DNA of 23,979 nucleotides, from the NCBI GenBank assembly GCA_009839635.1, contig VXPJ01000137.1, positions 1 to 23,979 on the forward strand, in the 5' to 3' direction. The DNA comes from Pseudomonadota bacterium. Its GTDB lineage: Bacteria; Pseudomonadota; Gammaproteobacteria; UBA4575. Positions 14,346 through 21,833 of this stretch are shown here, piece after piece. Each line of letters begins with the position of its first letter. The stretch's first letter is position 1. Below the pieces are notes generated by a model. It did no database searches. It was not told the origin of the DNA and saw only the letters and a list, made by a program, of their open reading frames with translations. A program made the position numbers and the translations under genes.

Positions 14346-15104
14346 TTGAACCTGCAGCTTAACGATTACCGCATGGACATGGGCAGCCTTGAAGGTCGTC
14401 TGGTACTCATTACCGGGGCCACAGGCGGCATCGGCCAAGCGCTCGCATCGGCTTGCGCCGAACACGGGGCCCGGCTCGTGCTGATGTCCAGAAACGAGCG
14501 CAAACTGGAGAAGCTGCGCCAGCAGCTGACCCGGGACTCCGGCCCGGTCCACCTGCACTATGCGATGGACCACGCGCGCTCAGGTGAAATCGATTATCTG
14601 CGCTTTGCGGAATTCCTAGACAAGCAGGACAGCCCGCTGGATTCGCTGGTGATCAACGCGGGCTACATTGCGGCCCTGCAGGGTGTGAGAAATTATCCGC
14701 TCGACACCTGGCTTCGCACCGTGACCATCAACCAGCATGCGGCATTCCTGCTGGTTCGCTGCTGCATTCCGCTGCTCGAGGCCTCGACAGACCCCAGCAT
14801 CGTGTTTTCCAACCACGCCTGCACCAGCGCGTACTGGGGGGCCTATGCCGTGGCCAAGACTGCATTGCAAGGACTGATGGAGGTGCTGGCGCACGAACTT
14901 GACGGCGACAAGCCCATTCGCGTGAACGGCGTGGACCCGGCCCCAGTGTCCACCAAGCTCAGAATCGCGCATTTCCCCGGGGTGGACCCGAAATCCTACG
15001 CGCAGCCGCAAGACATTATCGCCCCCTACCTGTACTTCATCGGACCGGACAGCTGGGGCACCACGGGTACCAACTACAAGGTGAATCCCGACTACACCGG
15101 CTGA
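14346..15104 (+). CDS. yciK: YciK-like short-chain dehydrogenase/reductase
   Basis: A 252-residue SDR protein. The Rossmann cofactor motif TGATGGIG, the NAG motif (VINAGYI) and the active-site pair in WGAYAVAK (Tyr-x3-Lys) are present. The end, PYLYFIGPDSWGTTG, resembles YciK of E. coli and Pseudomonas, whose substrate is unknown. The catalytic serine region, normally VFTSSSVG, reads VFSNHACTSAY and is about 3 residues shorter, so the usual serine is not clearly there. The longest start is TTG 14346, which keeps a DY dipeptide like that of the Pseudomonas homologue; ATG 14373 is the alternative. Neither has a good ribosome site. Last gene of the mtaD operon, it overlaps the convergent glycosylase gene by 13 bases. 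Confidence 0.8.
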   Translation: MNLQLNDYRMDMGSLEGRLVLITGATGGIGQALASACAEHGARLVLMSRNERKLEKLRQQLTRDSGPVHLHYAMDHARSGEIDYLRFAEFLDKQDSPLDSLVINAGYIAALQGVRNYPLDTWLRTVTINQHAAFLLVRCCIPLLEASTDPSIVFSNHACTSAYWGAYAVAKTALQGLMEVLAHELDGDKPIRVNGVDPAPVSTKLRIAHFPGVDPKSYAQPQDIIAPYLYFIGPDSWGTTGTNYKVNPDYTG

Positions 15105-15787
15105 TGCCGGTGCCGGTAAAACCGGCAGATCGCATTCAGGCAGCAGGCCCCGCACCTCGGTGCAGGCCGGCAGACGTCCTTGCCATGGCGCACGATCAGG
15201 GCGTGGAGCTGTGCGAAGTTCCTGGTGCCCCCGGCCAGCTGGTGTTCGAAGGCCGCACGAAGCTCCTCGTACGCCTCATCCCCACGGATGGTCCCCAGGC
15301 GGGCAAAGATCCTGCGCGTGTAGGCATCGATCACGAACACCGGCCGGTGAAAAGCGTACAGCAGCATGTCATCGGCGGTCTCCGGACCCACCCCGTGCAC
15401 GCCAAGCAGAGCCTTTCGCAAACGCTGCGTGGGCCAGTAACGCAGCGTTTGGTAGCCACCCGCACGTACATACCAGTCACAAAAGCACGCAAGCCGCCTG
15501 GCCTTCACATTGAAATAACCGGATGGGCGGATCAACTGGGCCAGCACGTCGGGGGCGGCCTGCACGATGGTATCGGCGCGCAGCATGTCGGCGCCCTTCA
15601 GATTTGCAATAGCCTTCTCGACGTTCGTCCAGGCCGTATTTTGCGTGAGGATGGCCCCGACCATGATTTCAAACCTGTCCTCGGCCGGCCACCAGTCCTG
15701 CTGGCCGTGTTGCTCAAGTAACGCCGCATGGGCCCGCACGGCCCACCGCCCTCGTGCATGCAGGTTAGGGTTGCTGGCCTTGCGCAT
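15092..15787 (-). CDS. HhH-GPD / endonuclease III-superfamily DNA glycosylase (MagIII-like, COG2231 type)
   Basis: A 231-residue base-excision glycosylase. The HhH motif LLGVHGVGPETA (127-138) and the catalytic aspartate Asp154 in VIDAY are clear. Where endonuclease III has its lyase lysine (GVGRKTA), this protein has Glu136. It should therefore be a monofunctional glycosylase, like the 3-methyladenine glycosylase MagIII of Helicobacter, with ILTQNTAWTNVEKAI (46-60) matching that group. Cysteines 206, 212, 215 and 221 could bind a [4Fe-4S] cluster, in a C-x5-C-x2-C-x5-C spacing one residue shorter than in Nth. ATG 15787 is chosen because the upstream frame is only the shadow of rluB. It overlaps the rluB end by 23 bases and the convergent yciK end by 13. 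Confidence 0.85.
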   Translation of the reverse strand: MRKASNPNLHARGRWAVRAHAALLEQHGQQDWWPAEDRFEIMVGAILTQNTAWTNVEKAIANLKGADMLRADTIVQAAPDVLAQLIRPSGYFNVKARRLACFCDWYVRAGGYQTLRYWPTQRLRKALLGVHGVGPETADDMLLYAFHRPVFVIDAYTRRIFARLGTIRGDEAYEELRAAFEHQLAGGTRNFAQLHALIVRHGKDVCRPAPRCGACCLNAICRFYRHRHQPV

Positions 15788-16523
15788 GACCTGGGCTTTT
15801 GCCGATGGCGCGATACAGCTGTCCGACCTCGACGGGCGACAACTCAAGCGATGTACCGGCACGAAGTGTATCCGGCAAACGGAGCGGGCCGAAGCGGATC
15901 CTGACCAGGCGGCTGACTTCCAGTCCCTGTGACTCCCACAGCCTGCGCACGATGCGGTTTCGCCCTTCGTGCAGCACGGCCCGACACCAAATGTTGGTCC
16001 CTGTGGATGCCTGCACATCCAGCACGTCCATTTGGGCTGTGCCGTCCTCGAGTTCCACACCCGAGCGCAGCCCGGACACCATTTTCTCCGTGATCGTTCC
16101 TCGCACACGCACGCGGTATTCACGCTCCAGGCCGCTTCCGGGGTGCATCAACGCATGTGCCAGCGCACCGTCGGTAGTCAGCAGCAACAGGCCCGAGGTG
16201 TTGAGGTCCAGGCGGCCTACCGCGACCCAGCGGCCCGAATCCAGGGACGGCAGTCGCTCGAACACCGTGGTGCGCTGCTGCGTGTCGCTGCGGGTGACGA
16301 TCTCACCGACCGGCTTGTGGTACAGGAGGACCCGGGTGGGAACGCGCGCGTGCAGGTCCACCAGGGTACCGCACACCAGGATACGTTCATCGCCCTGGAT
16401 GCACTGCCCCGGCAGGCAACGCCGGCCATTGACCAGCACATCGCCCGATGCAATCCAGCTTTCAATCTGCCGGCGTGAGGCAATCCCCAGGTGGGCCAGT
16501 CGTTTTTGAATCCGTTGTGACAC
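15765..16523 (-). CDS. rluB: 23S rRNA pseudouridine synthase (RluB family)
   Basis: A 252-residue RsuA/RluB-type pseudouridine synthase, which isomerises a uridine near 2605 of 23S rRNA (E. coli numbering). An N-terminal S4 RNA-binding domain (QKRLAHLGIASRRQIESWI...GDVLVNG) precedes the catalytic domain with Asp106 in AVGRLDLNTSGLLLLT and the RxR-type HEGRNRIVRRLWES block. Without the long C-terminal tail seen in some RluB proteins, an RsuA/RluE-type specificity is possible, but position after scpB is the usual rluB context. The start codon is GTG at 16523, supported by the family N-terminus; no in-frame ATG lies nearby. It follows scpB by 66 bases, the widest gap in this operon. Confidence 0.88.
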   Translation of the reverse strand: MSQRIQKRLAHLGIASRRQIESWIASGDVLVNGRRCLPGQCIQGDERILVCGTLVDLHARVPTRVLLYHKPVGEIVTRSDTQQRTTVFERLPSLDSGRWVAVGRLDLNTSGLLLLTTDGALAHALMHPGSGLEREYRVRVRGTITEKMVSGLRSGVELEDGTAQMDVLDVQASTGTNIWCRAVLHEGRNRIVRRLWESQGLEVSRLVRIRFGPLRLPDTLRAGTSLELSPVEVGQLYRAIGKSPGHAQGQQP

Positions 16524-16589
16524 CTGCGGTACTTTGGGTGAGGCTACCGGGGCATGCCGGGGGCCGGGAGCGGCGCCCGGGGTGCGAAG

Positions 16590-17231
16590 TCAATGACGGG
16601 TTTCCTGGGCCTCCACCAGGTCCCCGGAGTCCGCCACCACGCGCAAGGGGGATTTTTCATCTTTTTGCGGGCTCGGCAGATCCAGTTCCGGATGCGCCAG
16701 GTCCAGATCCTTCAGCTCGGCGAGGCTCGGCATCTCTTCCAGCGACTTCAGGTTGAAATAATCGAGGAACTGCTGGGTGCTGCCGTACAGGGCCGGGCGC
16801 CCGGGAACTTCCTTGTGGCCCACTACGCGTACCCACTCGCGCTCGAGCAGGGTCTTGATGATATTGCTGCTGACGCTGACCCCGCGCACCTCCTCAATCT
16901 CCCCGCGCGTGATCGGCTGGCGGTACACAATCAGTGACAGGGTCTCAAGCAGGGCCCGTGAATAGCGCGGAGGCTTTTCCTGCCACAGACGCGCCACCCA
17001 GGGCTGCACGTCGGCGCGGGTCTGGTAACGCCAGCCGCTGGCCACCTTGCGAAGCTCGACACCCCGGCCCTCGCAGTCGCGCTGCAGGTCGGCAATGGCC
17101 GCCCTCACCTGCACCCGGCCCGGCTGGTCGGTGTCCTGCTCGAACAGGCGCATCAGCCGGTCGATGCTCAGTGCGCCATCCGCAGCCATCAGGGCCGCCT
17201 CGATGACTCGTTTGACTTCGGTATCATTCAT
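16590..17231 (-). CDS. scpB: Segregation and condensation protein B
   Basis: A 213-residue winged-helix kleisin partner that binds ScpA and, with SMC, compacts and segregates the chromosome. Family blocks seen are VKRVIEAALMAADGALSIDRL at the N-terminus, YRQPITRGEIEEVRGV, and ALYGSTQQFLDYFNLKSLEEMPSL near the C-terminus. The start ATG 17231 overlaps the scpA stop by 8 bases (ATGAATGA), so translation is probably coupled. This is an unambiguous ScpB; the frame extending to 17315 lies inside scpA and is rejected. Presence of ScpAB means an SMC-type condensin, not MukBEF, consistent with a non-enteric gammaproteobacterium. Confidence 0.95.
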   Translation of the reverse strand: MNDTEVKRVIEAALMAADGALSIDRLMRLFEQDTDQPGRVQVRAAIADLQRDCEGRGVELRKVASGWRYQTRADVQPWVARLWQEKPPRYSRALLETLSLIVYRQPITRGEIEEVRGVSVSSNIIKTLLEREWVRVVGHKEVPGRPALYGSTQQFLDYFNLKSLEEMPSLAELKDLDLAHPELDLPSPQKDEKSPLRVVADSGDLVEAQETRH

Positions 17232-18063
17232 CGCTGTGCTCCTCCACGGGGCCCTTGACCGCCGGCTTGACATAGATGGGCGCGAAGGGCTTGGACTGGA
17301 CCAGTTCAATGGCATGGTTTTTCAGCAGTTCCAGCAGCGCCAGGAACGTTACGATGACCGCACCGCGCCCTTCCTGCGGATCGAACAGCCGGGGAAACTC
17401 GACAAAATCCTCCACGCCCAGCATGCTCAGTATGCTGGACATGCGCTCCCTCACCGACAGGCGCTCGCGCTCGATATGATGACTGGCAAACATCTGCGCG
17501 CGCTGCATGACTTCCTGGAAGGCGAACAGCAATTCCTTGAAATCCACGTCCGGGCGCGGTCGCTCGAGGTTGTGTTCGGTCTGGATGACGGACACCCCGA
17601 ACGTATCCCGGTGCATGCGCGGCAGCGCATCGATCTGTTCCGAGGCCTGCTTGAACCTCTCGTATTCCTGCAGCCTTCGGATCAGTTCAGAACGCGGGTC
17701 CTCTTCGTCCTCCTCAATCGGGGCCTGGGGCAGCAGCATGCGTGACTTGATCTCAGCCAGCATGGCGGCCATGACCAGGTACTCGGCGGCGAGCTCCAGG
17801 CGCATCTCCTTCATGAGGCCGATGTATTCCATGTACTGCTGCGTGATCTGGAGGATGGGCAGGGCCACGATGTCCAGGTTCTGGCGCTTGATCAGGTACA
17901 GCAACAGATCCAGCGGGCCCTCAAAGGCATCCAGAAAGATTTCCAGAGCATCGGGAGGAATGTACAGGTCTTCGGGGGGAACCGTGATCGGCTCGCCCTT
18001 GACGACGGCAAACGGCAGCTCCGCCTGCGGGTGATCCGGTGACTGGGAATCGGCCTTTCTCAT
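17224..18063 (-). CDS. scpA: Segregation and condensation protein A (kleisin)
   Basis: A 279-residue kleisin bridging SMC heads. The family signature FEGPLDLLLYLIKRQNLDI is near residues 47-65, followed by EYLVMAAMLAEIKSRMLLP, an acidic patch (EEDEEDPRSELIRRL) and a C-terminal winged helix (VIVTFLALLELLKNHAIELVQ). A 40-residue N-terminal extension rich in Pro and Asp precedes the kleisin domain. The start ATG at 18063 lies 5 bases after the trpS stop, and the end overlaps scpB, placing it within one transcript. Confidence 0.95.
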   Translation of the reverse strand: MRKADSQSPDHPQAELPFAVVKGEPITVPPEDLYIPPDALEIFLDAFEGPLDLLLYLIKRQNLDIVALPILQITQQYMEYIGLMKEMRLELAAEYLVMAAMLAEIKSRMLLPQAPIEEDEEDPRSELIRRLQEYERFKQASEQIDALPRMHRDTFGVSVIQTEHNLERPRPDVDFKELLFAFQEVMQRAQMFASHHIERERLSVRERMSSILSMLGVEDFVEFPRLFDPQEGRGAVIVTFLALLELLKNHAIELVQSKPFAPIYVKPAVKGPVEEHSDE

Positions 18064-18068
18064 GGCAG

Positions 18069-19286
18069 CTACCCGTAGGCCATCCCAATGGCCTCGCGGA
18101 CATCGTCCAGGGTGGCACGTGCCACCTCCCTGGCCTTGTCACAGCCTTCCCGGATGATACCGCGCACGGTGGATGCATCCTGCTGATACTCGTGGGCGCG
18201 CTCACGGATCGGCTTGAGCTCGGACTCGACGGCATCGATGACCGGCTGCTTGCATTCAATGCAGCCGATGCCGGCACTGCGACAACCTTCCTGTACCCAG
18301 TGCTGGACCTCGTCGGAGGAATAGATCTTGTGCAGTTGCCAGACCGGGCACTTTTGCGGATCGCCAGGGTCGGTGCGCTTCACCCGGGCCGGGTCGGTCG
18401 GCATGGTGCGTATTTTCTTTTCGGTAACAGCCGCCTCTTCGCGCAGGGAGATGGTGTTCTGATAGGACTTGGACATCTTCTGCCCGTCCAGGCCAGTCAT
18501 CTTCAGGGTCTTGGCGAGCAGGTGCTGGGGTTCGGGCAGGATGGTTTTCCCTTCACCCCGCAGATAGCCGAACAGGCACTCGCGGTCACGGATCGAGATA
18601 TTCTGCTGGCTCTGCAGCAAGGCGTGCGCTATCTCCAAGGACTCCTGGTCTCCCTGTTCCTGATACCGTTTGCGGTACTGGCGGTACAGCTTGGCATTCT
18701 TCTTGCCGATCTTGGCAATGGCAAGCTTTGCCCTCTCCTCGAAATCCGGTGCCTTCCCATACAGGAAATTGAACCTCCGTGCCACCTCGCGAGTCAGCTC
18801 GACATGCGCCACCTGGTCTTCACCGACGGGCACATGACTTGCTTTGTATACCAGAATATCCGCACTCTGTAAAAGCGGGTAGCCCAGAAACCCGTAGGTC
18901 GCCAGGTCCTTCTCCTTGAGCTTTTCCTGCTGGTCCTTGTAGGTCGGCACGCGCTCCAGCCAGCCCAGTGGCGTGATCATCGACAACAACAGGTGCAGTT
19001 CCGCATGTTCCGGGATGTGCGACTGAACGAACAGGGTGGCCGCATTCGGATTGACGCCCACTGCAAGCCAGTCGACCACCATGTCCATCACGCTCTGGGA
19101 GATGACCCGGGAATTGTCGTACTCGGTGGTCAGGGCGTGCCAGTCGGCGACGAAGAAAAAGCACTCGTGCGTGTGCTGCAGCTTGAGCCAGTTGTACAGC
19201 ACGCCGTGCAGGTGTCCGAGGTGCAATGCCCCGGTCGGGCGCATGCCTGAAAGCACGCGCTGGTTTTGCGAAGAGTCCGGGTTCAT
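18069..19286 (-). CDS. trpS: Tryptophanyl-tRNA synthetase
   Basis: A 405-residue class I aminoacyl-tRNA synthetase that charges tRNA-Trp. The HIGH-type motif is HLGH at 22-25 (GALHLGHLHG) and the KMSKS loop is at 270-274 (GQKMSKSYQN). It is about 70 residues longer than E. coli TrpS (334). The extra sequence lies mainly between about 170 and 255 and includes a basic block, IAKIGKKNAKLYRQYRKRYQEQG. Longer TrpS forms are known in Pseudomonas and relatives, so this is a lineage trait rather than a fusion. It starts 5 bases after the M50 protease gene. No attenuator or T-box is visible. Confidence 0.95.
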   Translation of the reverse strand: MNPDSSQNQRVLSGMRPTGALHLGHLHGVLYNWLKLQHTHECFFFVADWHALTTEYDNSRVISQSVMDMVVDWLAVGVNPNAATLFVQSHIPEHAELHLLLSMITPLGWLERVPTYKDQQEKLKEKDLATYGFLGYPLLQSADILVYKASHVPVGEDQVAHVELTREVARRFNFLYGKAPDFEERAKLAIAKIGKKNAKLYRQYRKRYQEQGDQESLEIAHALLQSQQNISIRDRECLFGYLRGEGKTILPEPQHLLAKTLKMTGLDGQKMSKSYQNTISLREEAAVTEKKIRTMPTDPARVKRTDPGDPQKCPVWQLHKIYSSDEVQHWVQEGCRSAGIGCIECKQPVIDAVESELKPIRERAHEYQQDASTVRGIIREGCDKAREVARATLDDVREAIGMAYG

Positions 19287-19291
19287 CGGTT

Positions 19292-19942
19292 TCAGACAGG
19301 GATTCCGAACAGTCTGCCTATGACAGAGGAGAAAAACTGCAACAGCGGATGCAGGATGAACGTCAGGCCCCCGAGGGCCAGCAGCCCGAACACAATCAGC
19401 ATCCCCAGGGGTTCCACTTTTTCAAGCGCCGGCAGAAAACGTGCAGGCGCCAGCCCCGCCAGGATTCGCCCGCCATCCAGTGGCGGTATGGGGATCAGGT
19501 TGACCAGGCAAAGTACCAGGTTGATGACGATCCCTGCCTGCCCGGCCAGGATCAACGGCATGGCAACCCACTGCGACTGGTCCAGCAACAGAAATCCCAG
19601 CTTCATGATCAGGGCCCAGCCGAGGGCCATCACCACGTTGGCTGCAGGGCCTGCCGCCGCCACCCAGATCATGTCCCGCTTGGGGTTTCGCAACTGCGCA
19701 AAATTCACCGGTACGGGCTTGGCCCAGCCGAAGCCAAACCCCACCAGCACGACCAGAACGATCGGTACCAGAACGGTGCCCAGGGGATCAATGTGTCGTA
19801 GAGGGTTGAGGCTCAGTCGGCCAAGGATGGCCGCCGTGGGATCGCCGTACTGCTTGGCGACCCAGCCATGCGCAACTTCATGTAGCGTGATAGCCAGCAG
19901 GACCGGGATGGCCCAGATGGCAATGGTTTGCATGACATTCAT
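19292..19942 (-). CDS. Site-2-protease-like M50 zinc metalloprotease, integral membrane
   Basis: A 216-residue polytopic membrane protein of the compact S2P group. The zinc motif HEVAH (His21, Glu22, His25) lies in the first membrane helix, and the third ligand is Asp156 in NLIPIPPLDGGRIL. Also present is GWAKPVPVNFAQLRNPKRDMIWVAAAGPAANVV, hallmark of the family near yciO/trpS in Gammaproteobacteria. It presumably cleaves a membrane protein within the bilayer; the substrate is unknown. I chose ATG 19942 because homologues start at this point. An alternative ATG at 19987 overlaps the yciO stop as ATGA and would add 15 residues. A perfect TATAAT (19960-19955) lies between the two starts and might give a second transcript. 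Confidence 0.88.
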   Translation of the reverse strand: MNVMQTIAIWAIPVLLAITLHEVAHGWVAKQYGDPTAAILGRLSLNPLRHIDPLGTVLVPIVLVVLVGFGFGWAKPVPVNFAQLRNPKRDMIWVAAAGPAANVVMALGWALIMKLGFLLLDQSQWVAMPLILAGQAGIVINLVLCLVNLIPIPPLDGGRILAGLAPARFLPALEKVEPLGMLIVFGLLALGGLTFILHPLLQFFSSVIGRLFGIPV

Positions 19943-19983
19943 CGGCAAGCGTTTATTATACGCCGCATCGCAGGCAAGTTGCA

Positions 19984-20613
19984 TCAAGCGGCATCCACCA
20001 GCCAGCCCGTGTCCCCTTTCCCCTGCCGTTCAATAGTGGGGCTTTCCGTCGTCAGGTTGATGACGGTCGTGGCCTTCACCCCGCAATAGCCACCATCGAT
20101 GACCAGGTCCACCTCATGTTCCAGGCGCTCGCGCATGGTCTGCGGGTCCGACATCGGTTCGGCATCGCCGGGCAGTATCAGCGTGCTGCTCATCAAGGGC
20201 CCGCCGAGCTCTTCGCACAGCTGCAGGGCCACCGCATGGTCGGGCACCCTCAGCCCGATGGTCCTGCGCTTGGGGGACAGCAGGCGGCGCGGCACCTCGT
20301 GGGTCGCCTTCAGCAAGAAGGTGTAGGGTCCCGGTGTACAGCGCTTCATGAGCCGGTAGGCGCTGTTATCCACCATGGCATAGGTGGAGAGCTCCGACAG
20401 GTCCCGGCATACCAGGGTGAAGTGATGTTTCTCATTGACCTGGCGAATCCTGCGGATTCTCTGCATGGCGTGCTTGTCGCCGATGTGACAGCCGAGCGCA
20501 TAGCAGGAGTCGGTCGGATACACGATCAGCCCGCCCTGGTCGATGATCTGCACGGCACGCTGGATCAAGCGTTTCTGTGCCGTTTTCGGATGGATGACGA
20601 AATACTGGGACAT
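19984..20613 (-). CDS. yciO: YciO-type Sua5/YrdC-domain protein
   Basis: A 209-residue YrdC-fold protein very similar to E. coli YciO (206 residues): YPTDSCYALGC, FTLVCRDLSELSTYAMVDN, PGPYTFLLKATHEVPRRLL, KRRTIGLRVPDH and ATTVINLT. The YrdC domain binds RNA and ATP, and the family includes the enzymes that make threonylcarbamoyl-AMP for tRNA t6A37. YciO itself is usually considered a paralogue with weak or no such activity, so the reaction is not settled. It is the first gene of the - strand operon running to the DNA glycosylase. A -10 TATAAT (20646-20641) precedes it with a short leader and no clear Shine-Dalgarno. Confidence 0.9.
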   Translation of the reverse strand: MSQYFVIHPKTAQKRLIQRAVQIIDQGGLIVYPTDSCYALGCHIGDKHAMQRIRRIRQVNEKHHFTLVCRDLSELSTYAMVDNSAYRLMKRCTPGPYTFLLKATHEVPRRLLSPKRRTIGLRVPDHAVALQLCEELGGPLMSSTLILPGDAEPMSDPQTMRERLEHEVDLVIDGGYCGVKATTVINLTTESPTIERQGKGDTGWLVDAA

Positions 20614-20640
20614 ACAAGAAGAAGCGATGGCTCAAGAAGG

Positions 20641-20646
20641 ATTATA
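20641..20646 (-). promoter_or_regulatory. Putative -10 element of the yciO operon
   Basis: A perfect TATAAT on the - strand lies 27 bases upstream of the yciO ATG. No convincing -35 hexamer is seen at 16-18 bases, so the call rests on the -10 match and position. Confidence 0.35.
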
Positions 20647-20688
20647 CGCGCATAAGACGCTCTCCGGGTACGTAGTGAGCGCTTAATC

Positions 20689-20697
20689 TGCTATCCT
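20689..20697 (+). promoter_or_regulatory. Putative extended -10 promoter of yciI
   Basis: TGCTATCCT (a TGn extension plus a 4/6 match to TATAAT) lies about 75 bases upstream of the yciI ATG, in the 158-base divergent gap with yciO. Confidence 0.35.
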
Positions 20698-20771
20698 TTG
20701 CGCAACAAATATGTATCTGTGGTCCGGGTCCTTCAGGACACCCAGCGGCCCCCACCCCTGAATGAACCATC

Positions 20772-21071
20772 ATGCTTTATGCCATTATCAGCCAGGACGT
20801 AGCAGACAGTCTAGCCAAGCGAAAGTCGGTCCGAGACCAGCATATCGCGCGCCTTGACGCGTTGAAAGACCAGGGCCGCCTGGTGCTGGCGGGGCCCCAC
20901 CCGGCGGTGGACAGTCCCGACCCGGGAGAGGCCGGCTTCACGGGCAGCCTGATCGTAGCCGAATTCGAGTCCCTGCAGGCAGCGCAGGCGTGGGCCGATG
21001 CCGATCCCTACATTGCAGCAGGGGTCTATGAACAGGTGGTGGTCAAGCCTTTCAAACGGGTCCTGCCGTAA
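20772..21071 (+). CDS. yciI: YciI-family protein
   Basis: A 99-residue ferredoxin-like-fold protein nearly identical in layout to E. coli YciI: MLYAIISQDVADSLAKRKSVR, GRLVLAGPHPAVDSPDPGEAGFTGSLIVAEFESL and AAQAWADADPYIAAGVYEQVVVKPFKRV. The fold is shared with muconolactone isomerase-like proteins, and a putative His/Asp active site has been proposed (His24 and Asp78-type positions), but no cellular role is established. It stands alone on the + strand, divergent from yciO and convergent with folE. Conservation of both YciI and YciO as neighbours is common in the class. Confidence 0.92.
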   Translation: MLYAIISQDVADSLAKRKSVRDQHIARLDALKDQGRLVLAGPHPAVDSPDPGEAGFTGSLIVAEFESLQAAQAWADADPYIAAGVYEQVVVKPFKRVLP

Positions 21072-21085
21072 CACACTGCGGGTAT

Positions 21086-21103
21086 GCGGGATCACGGTCC
21101 CGC
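21086..21103. terminator. GC-rich hairpin between convergent yciI and folE
   Basis: GCGGGA and TCCCGC form a perfect 6-bp stem with a 6-base loop in the 44-base convergent gap. A second dyad (CGCGA/TCGCG, 21101-21112) overlaps its end. Neither side has a T-tract, so it may act only weakly or with Rho. Confidence 0.35.
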
Positions 21104-21115
21104 GAGTTCGCGGTA

Positions 21116-21742
21116 CTACCGGATCAGTTCCATGAATTCGGCACGCGAGCGGGAGTCGTCGCGGAAGGCTCCAAGCATGGAGCTGGTGACCGTTTTGCTG
21201 TTCTGCTTCTGCACGCCGCGCATGATCATGCAAAAATGACTGGCCTCGAGCACCACGGCCACGCCGTATGCATCGAGCACATCCAGCAGGCCACTTGCGA
21301 TCTGCGTGGTCAACCTTTCCTGCACCTGCAGGCGCCTCGCGAACACGTCCACGACCCTCGCAATCTTGCTCAAGCCGATGACGCGCTCCTTGGGCAGGTA
21401 GCCAATGTGCGCACGGCCATAGAACGGCAGGATGTGATGCTCGCACAGGGAATAGAATTCCACGTCCTTGACGATCACCATCTCCTCGCAGTGCTCTTCG
21501 AACAGGGCATCGCTGACCACATCAGAAACGCTGAGCTCATAGCCACTGGTCAAGAAATGCAGCGCCCTGGAGACGCGCTTGGGGGTATCGAGCAGGCCGT
21601 CACGCCCGGGATTCTCGCCGAGCAGTTGCAACACCTTGCGCACCCCGGCCTCAAGTTCGGGATCCCGATCTTCACTGTCCGCAACCGCGTCTTCCTGCAG
21701 ATAGCGACCGCCAGCCAGTATTTCAAGCGCTTTTCTGTTCAT
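21116..21742 (-). CDS. folE: GTP cyclohydrolase I
   Basis: A 208-residue enzyme that opens GTP to 7,8-dihydroneopterin triphosphate, the first step of folate and related pterin synthesis. Zinc ligands Cys100 and His103 lie in SLCEHHILPF and Cys171 in ASHFCMIMRGVQKQNS; His102 and His169 correspond to catalytic histidines. The C-terminal SSMLGAFRDDSRSRAEFM is typical. ATG 21742 is preferred over an in-frame TTG two codons earlier, because GGAG lies 7 bases before the ATG and would abut the TTG. It follows mlaA on the same strand after 91 bases that contain its own good promoter. Confidence 0.97.
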   Translation of the reverse strand: MNRKALEILAGGRYLQEDAVADSEDRDPELEAGVRKVLQLLGENPGRDGLLDTPKRVSRALHFLTSGYELSVSDVVSDALFEEHCEEMVIVKDVEFYSLCEHHILPFYGRAHIGYLPKERVIGLSKIARVVDVFARRLQVQERLTTQIASGLLDVLDAYGVAVVLEASHFCMIMRGVQKQNSKTVTSSMLGAFRDDSRSRAEFMELIR

Positions 21743-21786
21743 GCGCAAACTCCAGAGTTCGGTGTGTCCATGGCGCTGACGCCGTG

Positions 21787-21815
21787 ATCATAGCAGCTTG
21801 AGGCAGGACAGTTAA
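21787..21815 (-). promoter_or_regulatory. Sigma-70 promoter of folE with extended -10
   Basis: On the - strand TTAACT (21815-21810) is followed by a 17-base spacer and TATGAT (21792-21787), with a TG dinucleotide one base before the -10. The predicted leader is about 38 bases. This is the best-formed promoter in the window. Confidence 0.65.
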
Positions 21816-21833
21816 AACCCGTGTAATCCGGCA

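Noticed and set aside
15788..16123. N-terminal extension of the DNA glycosylase by 112 codons.
   Set aside because: It lies within rluB in another frame, is Cys/Ser/Arg-rich, and has no homology to the family.
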